Shown here piece by piece: positions 50,013-60,930 of a DNA stretch of 64,000 nucleotides. The DNA is taken from assembly GCA_049999805.1 (NCBI GenBank), contig JBNGIO010005395.1, positions 1 through 64,000 of the forward strand, in the 5' to 3' direction. Within the stretch, counting starts at the first letter, position 1. Each line of letters begins with the position of its first letter. Under the pieces are notes generated by a model, which saw only the letters and a list, made by a program, of their open reading frames with translations, made no database searches and had not been told where the DNA came from. A program made the position numbers and the translations under genes. The stretch comes from Folioceros fuciformis (lineage: Eukaryota > Anthocerotophyta > Anthocerotopsida > Anthocerotales).

Positions 50013-52248
50013 TCATACAGAAGTCCAATGCCTGAACTTGCAAATTCCTCGCCGTTTCTCTGCGAAGCAATCGCGCACAGATTGCAACATGGCAGCCACT
50101 GCCGGAACCCTGCACAGCTCTTCACGGGATCCCTGCGCACTCACAATTATTTCACAAAGCGTCAAAATTTGTGGGTTGCTTATTTGCAGAAATACCCGAG
50201 ATATGTGTGTTCCTACCAGTTCTGAGAGTCGTTCCTCTAAGCCGCCAGCGTCAGGATTGCTGTTCATGAAAAGTTTGATGTATGCGCTCCTTATGGCTCG
50301 GACCTGGGGTGAACCACCCAAGTTCAGAAGCCCATAACTCGGGGCGAACTGCTGTAACCCGCTTTACGAAACGAGGTCTCACCTCCGTATCTGAGAATCC
50401 ACATCGTCTGAGGCCCTCCAGATTCAGTCCCCGTAACTCTGCTCTGTCTCCTGCCACCATCATGTACATCGGTACGTCCCGATCAACCTGAAACAACACT
50501 CGGCCTTTGAAAATCGGAGCCATTTGCCCCTAAAACACGAGACTGACAACCATTCAACAAGTACGATCAACCGAGCAGCTACTGCAGTCACCATGGAGCC
50601 ACCCGCCAAAAAAGAGTACGACGCTATGTGACAGAATTGATGCACAGCCACAGCGCCACCTGTGTGGACAAAGTCCTGCACTTGAAAGCGAGTAAACCGT
50701 GATTCAGACTTGGGCACTCGTTACTTTGCGCAACAATCTGAAGTTGGGCAGGTCAGTTTAAAAAGCAGACCTCCAGCACGACGTGGCCACCTAAGAGAGT
50801 GCCGTTGGCTAGGATGTTCCGGTTGCCCATTTTGCAATCGTGAGCGATGTGTGAGGTCCCCATGATAAGGTTGTCACTCCCGATTATCTGCGAGCCGTGA
50901 TGGTGGTCACCCTCACCCGTCCACAACACCAAACGAGATCCGTGATCGAGAAAAGGAATTGGCTCACTTACTGTGGAGTCATTTGGTTTGGACGAACGAT
51001 GTATACTGACATACTCTCTGACATCATTGTTGTGTCCCATAATTAGAGAGCAGTCATCACCTTCCTGCATAGTAAACAGCCTTTCGATGAGCAGAGACCA
51101 GCATAGGCCCAGCGACAGGCTCAAGACCCTTTCCGGACAACTCCTGCATGAATCCAAAACAAAAAGGAGAAAAATATCTCGGCGTTTCGGCAGCTTCGTC
51201 CTGGAGGTTATCAATACTATTAGGAAACCATTTGCCCACGCTGTCCCGGAGCAGATGAGAAACTGCAACCCTGTGTGATTTTAATGTGGACCGAAACACC
51301 TGCCTCACCTTGTACTTCAAGTCTTGGCATTTGACGCCAACCACAGCATGATAACCAATGGAGTTGTTATTACCAATGGCCGTATGACCAGGGATATCTG
51401 CACCAACAACAGCACCACTGACATACAGCATTGAAAACCATGTTACATAAGTAAGCGAGCCGGACTGACTTCAGAGCCAGCTTGAGAGCAATGGCAGCGC
51501 CATGACAGATAACAAACGGCATCCAACAGCTCGTGGACGGACTGCTCATCAATCTGCCACTTACGTGTATATCACACACCGCTCCCCAAGCTCCGTTTCC
51601 CCGAAAATGTGACTGTTTGCGTGCATGACGCATCCATCTCCAAGCCTGGCCTCAGGCCCCACTGTACAGAAGGGTCCTACCACAACTCCCTGCATCCCAA
51701 TCAACATCCCCGTCAGCCACAACAAGGCCATCAGCCGCTAAACCGCAGCACCACGAAAATGCCAGACCCAACCTGCCCCAAAATGGCATCCGGATGCACA
51801 ATTGCTGTAGGATGAATTTCTGGCCGTCCCGGGAGCAGGCTGGTTGCTGCGTGACTGATCACTCCCGACTCCTTGGACGCAGGATTCCGCCTTCGCCTCC
51901 CAGCAACCTCACCTTCCCTGCTCTCGGGCAGGTCGGAGTCTGAAATATTTCGACCTCCTGCCCGTTCAATACACCCACCTCTACACTGCAATGCGCAACA
52001 ATTCCTACACTCCAAATCCAGCTCTCACCAGCTGATGCCCGCGCCCCCCGCCGAAGCCTGCCGGGCACCAGCCTGCCGCTGCCAGTGCTACAGCTCCTGG
52101 GCGCAGCTGCGTTGAGCCGAATCCAGTACTTCCGGAAAAATACCACTAGCGGCCTGGCTTTGGCGCGGCCGTAGCCCTCGCTCACCTGGTGCTTCCCTGT
52201 CAAAATCCTGGCCAAGCTGCGATTCGGCGTGCAGCACGCGCCCGACAT
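50013..52248 (-). CDS. LPXA: UDP-N-acetylglucosamine O-acyltransferase (LpxA type)
   Basis: About seven minus-strand exons from ATG 52248 (MSGACCTPNRSLARIL) to a stop at 50013. LpxA adds a 3-hydroxyacyl chain from acyl-ACP to UDP-GlcNAc, the first step of lipid A synthesis; plants keep a mitochondrion-targeted version. The left-handed beta-helix shows as hexapeptide repeats: 'IHPTAIVHPDAILG', 'TAIGNNNSIGYHAVVGV', 'IIGSDNLIMGTSHIAHDCKM', 'NRNILANGTLLGGHVVLE'. The last contains the 'HIAHDC' part with the expected catalytic histidine. The C-terminal helices carry 'MVAGDRAELRGLNLEGLRR', and the end 'RRGICKFRHW' is the plant form. Exon 1 encodes an Arg/Ser-rich segment suited to an organelle presequence. 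Lipid A itself has not been established as a plant product, so the end product here is uncertain. Confidence 0.85.
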
Positions 52249-53211
52249 TGCACCGGCTCTCACCGCTGCACGCCAGCCTTCAAGCTGAGCCAAATCAGCC
52301 GCTGCAGCCGAGAGCCAGCATGTGTCAGAGCGGCAATTTCAGGCTCTCCTACATTCGAATTAGACCATCTTGCTTCTTCACCGATCCGAGACGATACCGT
52401 GGGTTTTTAGGGCTCCAGGCCATGGAGCGTGATTCGCGCTGCTGTGTAGCGTGAGCGTGGTAGATCTCCTATGTGGTGGATAGCGTCATGGTGCTGTTCT
52501 TGACTGGCACCACATGTTCGCGCGCGAATGCGTTCAGAACCTGCGGAAATGAGGAAAGGCATCGGTGTGGGTGGCCGGTGGGTGTCCTGGATCCTCCGTG
52601 ACCGCAATTCCAGTCCTCTGAGACGTCTCAAGCAATGGTTGAGACGTGGGTACGCCGTCTGCCCGGCTGTCGAGCAGTGGAATTGTGCGGCTGGTCCCCG
52701 TGAGTACTGCGTGCTCTTGTGATGGTATTGCAGGTGTTGCCGGCTCTCAAATTATCATGTTTTCTGGCTTGCAGTGCAGCCAGGGGCGTGGCAGGCTTTG
52801 GGGGACAGGGTTGTGGACGACCTCTCCCAGAGAGGTGGATCGCTGGATGAGGTAATCCAGGCGCCTTCGGATTTGTTCTCTTATGGAGGTGCTTGGGCTT
52901 CATGGGTTCTGAGGCGGTGCGTGAATCTGTACAGCTGGGGAATTGGAATGCTTATTTTGCGGATTTCATTCGGAGAACAGAAAGGAACTCCACGTGGATT
53001 GGGTCGGAAAATGCAGGAAGCTTGCTGGCATCACGACTTGCTGGACTTGGGGCATTCCATCGGCCTGGTTTCGACCCTGGTGGGTTGCGAGAGGGCTCTG
53101 GCAGGTTTTCTTCCAGCTTATTTGTTTCTTAGTAATTTTCGGCAGCTGTGTTGTGTTGTAGCGTGAGTCGAAGGAACGGCTGAGTTAACGTGACGGCTCT
53201 CACCATTGCAG
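52249..53211. other. Divergent interval between LpxA and the PPR gene
   Basis: About 960 bp. LpxA transcription starts to the left and the PPR gene to the right. Upstream PPR exons, with transit peptide, may lie at about 52770-53160, where frames such as 'RVVDDLSQRGGSLDEVIQAP' and 'LGNWNAYFADFIRRTERNST' are open. I could not choose between them. Confidence 0.4.
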
Positions 53212-55357
53212 AGGTGCCATTGAGGAAGAAGTGCTAGTGCCTGAAGCTTGGAATGAGCTGTGCGAAGAGAAGGGTCTGTATTGGGCCGTTGAAGTGTTAG
53301 ACATCCTGGTTCAGCAATTCGGATCTGAAGTTCCTGCATCTTTCTTCTATTGTGTTCTCAAAGGGTGCATCGCGCAGAAGGATTTGGCTGTTGGCAAACG
53401 TGCGCATGCCCTTGCTCATACTAGTGGGTACGAGTCCAATAGTTTCTTGGCCAACCATATAATCCGGATGTACTCTTCCCATGGCAAACTGGAGGAGGCA
53501 ATGCTAGTGTTTGATAGGGTGGCTGTGCCCAGCATTTTCATGTGGTTTTCAGTTATATCAGTACATGCTGAGCAGGGACTTCCAGCACAAGCCCTCAAAC
53601 TGTATGGACGGATGCAACAGGCGTCAGTGAAGCCGAATAACTACGTGTTTGTGGCGGCCCTCAAGGCATGTGTGAATGCACGAGATTTGGCATCTGGCAA
53701 GAAAGTGCATGCTGATGTCTTGGGACAGTTACTTGAGGCCAATGTTTTTGTAGGCAGCAGCCTGGTGGACATGTATGTCAAATGTGGTAGCCTAGAGGAT
53801 GCTCAGGCAGTGTTTGACAGACTACCTGCCAAGAATGTGGTGACATGGAATGCCTTGCTTGGTGGATATGCAGATCGAGGGCTCTGTCACGAAGCCCTTG
53901 TTCTACATGCTAAGATGCAGGAAGAAGGCCAAACCGCAGCTAATCGTGTCACATATATGTCCCTTCTGAAGGCCTGTGGCAGCATCGGAGCACTGCATGA
54001 GGGCAGGCAACTTCATTCCGAAATTCGAGGGTCGGAGGTGGAGGCCGATGTTACGGTTGGAAACTGCCTGGTGGATATGTATGCTAAATGTGGCAGCCTA
54101 GAAGATGCTCGCAGAGTATTTGACAGTATGCCGACAAGAGATGTAGTCACGTGGACATCTATGATCGGAGGATATGCTGAGCATGGGCTCGGGCAAGAAG
54201 CCCTGAATATTTACAGCTGTATGCAAGTGGATGGCATCACACCAGCCAACCGCGTGACCTTTCTATGCCTTCTGAGAGCATGCGCTGATGTGGGAGCATT
54301 GCATCAGGGGAAGCTGCTTCACTGTCAAATACAAGAGCAAGGTCTGGAAGCGGATGTGGTTGTTGGTGGTAGCCTAGTAGACATGTATGCAAAATGTGGC
54401 AGCTTAGAGAATGCACGCAAAGTGTTTGACAGACTACCCAGACGAAATGTGGTGACGTGGACTGCGTTGTTGAATGGCTACGGCCAAGCTAATGATAGCC
54501 AAATGGCAATGCAGTGTTTCCAAGCGATGCAGAGGCATGGGGTTGAGCCTGATGAGTTCACTTTCACATGTCTTCTTGTGGCTTGCAGTCATGAAGGCCT
54601 TGTGTCTGAGGGTCAGCAGTTTTTCAGGATGATGGTGGAACAGGGCATTAGGCCCAATGTGTATCACTTTAATTGTATGGTTGATCTTCTTGGACGGGCT
54701 GGGCGGTTACATGAGGCAGAACAGACGTTGCGATCTATGCCATATCACGATGACGTTGTAGGGTGGTTATCTTTGCTAAATGCCTGCAAAACTCATGGTG
54801 ATGTAGATTGTGGAAGGCGATGTTTTGACCATATTACCCAGACTGATCCTCAGAATTCAGCTGCCTATGTGCTGTTGGGTGACATATATTCCAAGGCTGG
54901 TAGGTGGAGGGATGTGGCAAGGATAGAATACTTGAGGAAGTCTGTAGGCGCTTACAAAATGCCCGCGAGGGCATGGATTGAGGTTAACGACAAGGTTCAT
55001 ACCTTCGTTGTCGGAGAAGACAGAGACGATGTTACCCTCAGGATCAGGAGTGCGAATTTGCGGTTGGAGCAGGATAATGGCGGTGAACCACGCACAGACT
55101 TGGTGCTGAAGCAAGATTACAACGAGAAGGAAGATCCCTTGTGTGGTCATGCCGAGAAACTGGCATTGGCGTTTGGTCTGCTGAATACTCCACATGGCCA
55201 AACTTTGATAGTTACTAAGAATCTCCGAATGTGCAACAATTGTCATGATGGCACCAAGATCATGTCTAAAATTGAGAAACGTGAGATAATCGTCAGAGAT
55301 GCACATCGCGTACACCATTTTGTTGATGGATTCTGTTCTTGTGGAGATAGACATTGA
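53212..55357 (+). CDS. PLS-class PPR protein with E/E+ and variant DYW cytidine-deaminase domain ending DRH
   Basis: The main exon begins after an acceptor at 53211 and runs to a stop at 55357, about 710 residues; the start codon and transit peptide are in unresolved upstream exons. It contains tandem PLS repeats with 'VGSSLVDMYVKCGSLEDA', 'VGNCLVDMYAKCGSLEDA' and 'GGSLVDMYAKCGSLENA', then E and E+ motifs. The place of the PG box is taken by 'KMPARAWIEV'. The DYW deaminase core is complete: 'HAEKLALAFGLL' (HxE), 'CNNCH' (CxxC), and the second zinc site 'HHFVDGFCSCGD'. The last three residues are Asp-Arg-His, not Asp-Tyr-Trp. DYW proteins bind organelle RNA through the PPR tract and edit one nucleotide. 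Canonical domains do C-to-U; variants without PG and DYW motifs are linked to U-to-C editing in hornworts, lycophytes and ferns. Expected in plastid or mitochondrion. Confidence 0.9.
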
Positions 55358-55533
55358 CTCCAGAATGACGGGGTTCTGCGGCATGCGGGCCTGTTGTCCT
55401 CGATGATTAGAAATGAGCTCCTCTTTCAAACTTCCTGTCGACGTCCCGTGCTCCGTCTATCTGGGAAATCAGATAACTTCTGATGTCTTATAAGGTTTTC
55501 CTTGATGATGCGGGATTTGTATAATACAGTCAG

Positions 55534-55599
55534 ACCCCTCTAATTGGGAACAATTGGGAGTAGCAAACCCCTCTAATTGGGAACAATTGGGAGTAGCAA
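55534..55599. repeat. 33-bp direct duplication just inside the transposon's left end
   Basis: Positions 55534-55566 and 55567-55599 are identical and include the inner part of the terminal inverted repeat. The right end has only one copy. Confidence 0.88.
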
Positions 55600-55702
55600 A
55601 AATCCTCCCATTTAGAGGGTTCCGTTTAGGCATGTTCATCTTTTTAAAAAAATAAAAATATTTAAAAAAATAAAAAATCTTTTAATTAAAATTTGAAAGA
55701 GC

Positions 55703-57567
55703 TTAAAAGTTTCCAAAAAATCTAAAATGTTTCCTCATACTACATGACAAGTTGCCAATGACTAGTAATACGTTTTTCCAACTAGAATGCAACTTCAAAG
55801 CATTATATGGCATCTCTTCCAAAAATATCTTCGCTATCCTCATAGCATTATCTACAACATCTTTTGTCATACACGGTCTTGGCGCTGACGCTGTATCATT
55901 CTCCTCACCCTCCTCATTGACAGGTGGAGGGATTAATGCTTGCCATATTTCGTCCCCTGTAGGAATATACGTAGTCTCCAATTCTTCATCCTCCTCAAAG
56001 TTTAGATACTCTTTAGCTGTCATCGTTGGATATCCAACATCAGCAATTCATGTCATATCCTCAAATGTTAATAATGCTAAGCTTCGCATGGACTATTGTA
56101 GCTCTTCTACCTGCGGTTTCAATGAATTAGAGTGATTTTGAGGATCCGACAATGGATCCTCTGGATCATATGGTGAGCTGTTTAGATCCAAATTCTCACA
56201 GAACCGAGCATCTTGTGCACGCAATTCCGCATCCAAAGTGCTATACCTCCAACCATTGCGTATGGTATGAGGACTCACAAATGAAGTCCAAGCTCTTACC
56301 AGCATAACCACTACTTGATATACATCGATAGTTGTAGCCGCATTGTCTATGATCTGGTTGTATTGGTACGAAATCATCAACTTACAATACTGAGCCTTGA
56401 AAGAACAGATGATCCCCTTGGTCCAAAAGTTGATATACGCTTGTCACATTGGGTGGAAAGAAAACCATCTTTGTAATTTACAATTGAGCTGCATTACCAA
56501 ACCGANNNNNNNNNNNNNNNNNNNNNNNNNNNNNNNNNNNNNNNNNNNNNNNNNNNNNNNNNNNNNNNNNNNNNNNNNNNNNNNNNNNNNNNNNNNNNNN
56601 NNNNNTATACGCTTGTCACATTGGGTGGAAAGAAAACCATCTTTGTAATTTACAATTGAGCTGCATTACCAAACCGATGCCCAAGACAATTATCCACTAT
56701 AAGTAACACTCTAGTTCGCCCTGATGCAACCATCCTCTGGTCAAGATCTAGCAAAAACTTCTCAAATAGCTCTATTATCATCCATGCCTTTTGCTTTACA
56801 TATCAGATAATATTCAAATTCTCGGGATTTTGAATATTCGTGACAGAGAAAGCACGAGGCCTAAGATATCTGTAAATCACAAGAGGTGGCAACTTGCAAG
56901 ATCCATCAACATTTGTTGTCAGTCCAATTGTCAACCGGTCCTTAAACTGCTCCCCTCCTGCAATACGCATTGTTGCAAGTGTCCTGTTCGACGGTGCTCT
57001 AAAGAAAAGACCAGTCTCATCTATGTTAAAAACATTTGCAGCTCCATAATCAAGAACTTGAAGTTACAGCTCTCTAAGAGCTGCCTTCACTGCTTCTATA
57101 TTGTCAACACTCCCTGCCTCTCCATATATGACAACTGATTTAAAATTATACCTTTCCTTCTAGTGAGCAACCCAACCTCTATGGTATGTTATTTTTGGTT
57201 TCTCATCTTTAGGAATCTTTTCGTGGAATTTGGAAGCCATCTCATGGAGCAAGTCATCTGAAATTGTGGCACCTTGAGCTTGGATTACAAGAGCCCAAAC
57301 GTGTACTACATGGTCAACCTGTGGGCATACGGCTGGTCTATCCCTCATTCCTGCCATATTAGTTATTGGACCAATGGCAAGGTCCAACCATTTGTCTTTG
57401 TTTTTCACAATCCTAGACAATGCACTTTTATAAGCTGCTATTGAAAACTTCTCTGTTGTCCATCTAGTCAACTCCCTAAGAGTGCAAGATTGTTGGACAT
57501 AATATTCGTAAACCTCTTTCCTTTGTTGCTTTGTTAGGGTAGCATGCTTGCGCAGTGGCTTGGGCAA
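55703..57567 (-). pseudogene. Broken pogo/Tigger transposase
   Basis: Minus strand, three separated parts. 57160-57567 is the N-terminal DNA-binding half: a psq-type helix-turn-helix ('LTKQQRKEVYEYYVQQ') followed by a CENP-B-type domain ('CPQVDHVVHVWALVIQAQGA', 'ASKFHE'), ending at a stop after 'YHRGWVAH' where the family continues. About 56640-57150 is the DDE catalytic core ('FNIDETGLFFRAPSNRTLAT', 'LTIGLTTNVDGSCKLPPLVI', 'LLIVDNCLGH'), preceded by another in-frame stop. 55703-56380 is the C-terminal part ('AWTSFVSPHTIRNGW'). Two internal stops and a gap make it inactive as assembled. Confidence 0.82.
56506..56605. other. Assembly gap (100 N) inside the transposon
   Basis: Exactly 100 N, a placeholder size. 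The 72 bases before it (56434-56505) and after it (56606-56677) are identical, so the two contig ends probably overlap and the gap may be zero or negative in length. Confidence 0.95.
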
Positions 57568-58334
57568 TATCGTTCCTACACGTTAAAGAGAATGGGTAAG
57601 AAACATATATAAACTATCTTACAACAAGACAACAACTTACAACACCATAAGAAAACTTGTACAATGAAGCAACTTATGTACTAGGAACAATACTACTAAT
57701 CACAAAGCATAGTGTACAGAACTACTACATATATAGGCTCAATGTCGATGACAATCTCGATGACTGTCTATGTTTTATGATATAATCTCAATAGCCTTTA
57801 ACTTGACATAATCTCAATAACTTATGATTTAATCTCGATAAAATAATTTCTTCAACTTCTTTTTTAAAATATGTATTTTCCCTTTTACAGAGGTGTACTT
57901 ACATTGAATGTTTGGGAGACATGTTCCCATTTACAAATTAGAGAGTTTCCCATTTAGCATGTAGCACATTGAAGGGAGTAAGCTCGGGCGTTCCATTTAA
58001 AGAGGGTTCTCATTTATAGGGGTCCCAATTAGAGGGGTCTGACTGTAAAATGAACCTTGGAATGGAGTTATAACCTTACAGAAAGATGAAAGCTTGTGAA
58101 TTCTGTAATGGTGCTTGACTTTAATATGGCATAAGACCAACGTGTCTAAATTAACACACTTCTCATGTTTCTAAGGGCCATATGTTTTTGCCAGTATGTA
58201 GATTAATCAAACACAACTCAATGTTTAGATTTATGTAGGTAAATCATTATGGGTAGACAACTCAAAGTCTAGATTTGTGTAGGTAAGTCATTAAGAGGTT
58301 AAACAACGTTAGTCATCAAGCATGAATCTCTTTG

Positions 58335-58372
58335 TTGATGGCTATGTGGGCCGTGGGCCACATAGCCATCAA
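58335..58372. repeat. Perfect 15-bp inverted repeat with 8-base loop
   Basis: Arms 'ttgatggctatgtgg' (58335-58349) and its exact reverse complement (58358-58372) surround 'gccgtggg'. It is a strong potential hairpin in AT-rich noncoding DNA just beyond the pogo element. No T-tract or gene end beside it suggests a role. Confidence 0.85.
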
Positions 58373-58978
58373 TTAGCTTTGATTAAGGTAGCCTAAAGAA
58401 ACTTTTCATAAGCATTATGGTCAAGTATTGCCAAGCTCTTTATGGACTCAACATGCGGATATATTGTAGTGGAAATACGGTTTTGATCTTGAAAGAAATC
58501 TTCTTGAAGGTTTGGTCAAGATGTCTTTGTTGGCCTCTTACAAAGTGTTCTTGCATGGGGACCCAAAGCAAAACATAATAATATGTAGAAATGTAAAAGG
58601 AGTAATATTATTCACCATGAGAAATCCAAAGAAACTTAATAAATAGTTCATCAAATACATCAAGACAAATGATAGGACCCTTTTATTGTTAAAAAAGAGA
58701 TGGAAAGTCTCATCTACTCCAAAGATTGAGGGAACAATCTAAGTGGAGCCAAAGGCTAAAAAGGTACTAGACCCTTCAAATATCATTTTCAAAAACTACC
58801 TACGACTTCCAAAATGTCATAAACCCTTGACCTGCGCTTGTTGTTGTATTAAAAACCGCGTTGGCCAATGCTCTTTACAAAGCAATGGATACGTGTTGTC
58901 GGAAGAAGGCCACCACGGAGGAAAGACGGAGAACACCATTCCTAAGACTTTATAAACCTTAGCGCACTCCTTAATAAA

Positions 58979-59113
58979 CCTTGAAATGTCTTTGCCAATA
59001 GTCCTCCTTGAAATGTTCTTGCCAATAGTCTTCCTTGAAATGTCCTTGCCAATAGTCCTCCTTGAAATGTCTTTGCCAATAGTTCTGCTTGAAATGTCCT
59101 TGCCAATAGTCCT
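58979..59113. repeat. Five tandem 27-bp units
   Basis: Unit starts 'ccttgaaatgtctttgccaa', five copies with a few substitutions. As 27 is a multiple of three, the minus strand reads as a repeated nine-residue peptide (RTIGKDISR-like) within a 122-codon frame, but nothing else supports a gene. Confidence 0.9.
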
Positions 59114-59490
59114 ATGAGTCTTAAGAGCAAACCCTAAACCCTTCATAGAAATGAGCCATGTCATGTTAGCAAGCTTATGTTCCATGTTGGTTCATAAAAT
59201 CCCCTTGCGAAGTGAAGATTAAGCAATACTTTGACATCTACATTTTACATACTCTTTTCTCCCCCTCGCCTCCTCTACCCATCCCCTAAGTAATTAATAC
59301 CAATCCCCGTCCTCTAGACCAAATAAAGGAAACTCATCCTTATATCTACAAGCGTATGGAATATAAAGAGAAGACAAGCATTGATACACCTACAGAAACT
59401 AGACAAGAATTGTAATTAATCGAACCCTAAAATCTTAAAGAGTACTACCTCACCAATTAGAATCTCTCACCTTAGTTCTTTCTACCCTCT

Positions 59491-59658
59491 TAGCACTCAA
59501 CTTGTGTCATATTCCTCATAGCACTCAACTTGTGTTAAATTTCTCTTAGCACTCAACTTGTGTCATGTTCCTCATAGCACTCAACTTGTGTTAAATTTCT
59601 CTTAGCACTCAACTTGTGTCATGTTCCTCTTAGTAGTCAACTTGTGTCATATACCTCT
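59491..59658. repeat. Six tandem 28-bp units with alternating 56-bp order
   Basis: Units begin 'tagcactcaacttgtgt'. The first five alternate between a 'catnttcctca/t' ending and a 'taaatttctct' ending, so the array grew in 56-bp pairs. No coding frame. Confidence 0.88.
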
Positions 59659-59829
59659 TACACTCAGATTAGGTCAGATTCTTTTAGCACTCATAATTAA
59701 GTATGATCGTGATGTGCATCAACTCAAAGTTTCCACAATATTTCTCTATGCCACACTAAAGGAGACAATTTTCCTAGAGTAATCTTGTATGAAGGTGCCA
59801 TGAGACCTTTCGTAGTATATGTAGATTGC

Positions 59830-60930
59830 TTGAGGGCATAGATGGCCTCAAGTAATCACCAACCGAATTTTACCAAATAATAGATGATCTTCTAAAAAAT
59901 GTCCTTATGAAGACCGAAGGTAACCGAAACCTATGCCTAATATGAGAGGAATAGCAATTTCTTGTGCTTGCTCTCTATATTGATGATTGTATCATGTTGA
60001 CAAATGATTCAACAAAACTGTTAGTGGACGTTAAGACAATGCTCTCTGCAAAGTTTTAGATGAGAGACTCATAAGACCCTTGCAATTTTTCTTCAGGGTA
60101 CAAATCCAACAGGACAAAAAAGTAGCTATATTGACCCCCTTGCAATTTAAGTACATCTTCAATATTTAGAACAAGTTCCAACTTTCATATGCATACCCTG
60201 TTCCAACCTTGCTTTCAACTAAAGTCAGACTCACCTTTGCTGATTGTCCTATGATCGAAGGAAACAAGAGGACATGACCATGGTGCCTTTCTTAAGCACT
60301 CTCAACAGTTTAATCTAACTTCATTGTTGAATGTGCTACAATATTTGTCATGCTACATTGATCATCGCACAATTCATATCTAACTATTGCAGACCATACT
60401 TGATGTTTGTGAACAAGATCTACAGATATCTAAAGGGCATTTGGTCCACTTGGTATTATTTACAAGAGTGGACCAGCTGACAGTGTGCTCAACTTAAAGG
60501 GTTGGATAGAGATGTAGTGGGCACTCAATAGCGATGCTTGTCCAAATGTTGTCTTGCTCATTGCAATGTATGTCTTCACCCTCCGTGGATCAACAATCTA
60601 ATGGTTATGTAAGAAGCTTGCCACTATTAATTTATCAAGAGTCGAAAGAGAGTTCGGGGCTCTCTCTAAGGCAAGTAAGATAGTTGTTCGCTGTAGGCAT
60701 ATCTTAGAAGGTCTTGGTCATGCCCAAGTGAGCATACATTGTAATAACACAACAACCATTGTACTTACAAAAGGTGATAGAATCTATACTAGAACCAAGC
60801 ACTTGGAAGTAGCCTGGCCATTTCATCACACACCTGGCTGTTAAAGGCATGGTTAAGCTAGTCTACGTCCTAATAGAATACCTTGTTGACCTACTTACAA
60901 AATTGTTAGCTAGGACTCGACATTAGACTC
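59830..60930 (+). pseudogene. Decayed Ty1/copia retrotransposon pol (RT and RNase H)
   Basis: Plus-strand frames show the reverse-transcriptase YVDD-like region as 'LYIDDCIMLTNDSTKLLVDV' followed by a broken 'MKDLG'-type stretch. An RNase H end follows: 'CKKLATINLSRVEREFGALS', 'SIHCNNTTTIVLTKGDR' and 'YTRTKHLEVAWPFHH'. These match the order of copia pol C-termini. Many stops and frameshifts interrupt it, and no flanking long terminal repeats were found. Old, inactive. Confidence 0.78.

Larger units (their letters stand above)
55527..58045 (-). mobile_element. pogo/Tigger-type (Tc1-mariner superfamily) DNA transposon, inactive
   Basis: The ends are perfect inverted repeats of 23 bp starting 'cagtcagacccctctaattg', flanked on both sides by TA (55525-55526 and 58046-58047), the target duplication of this superfamily. 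The remains of a transposase run on the minus strand between them. Total length is about 2.4 kb without the 100-base gap. The CAGT ends, TA duplication and CENP-B-like helix-turn-helix plus DDE architecture all agree. It inserted about 170 bp past the PPR stop codon. Confidence 0.88.

Noticed and set aside
58817-59185. 122-codon minus-strand frame with five nine-residue repeats
   Set aside because: The frame stays open because the repeat unit is 27 bp. Flanking residues match no family I know, and it lies in TE-derived DNA.
58979-59658. Two tandem arrays that might suggest a CRISPR
   Set aside because: The units are contiguous without unique spacers and the genome is a plant nucleus.
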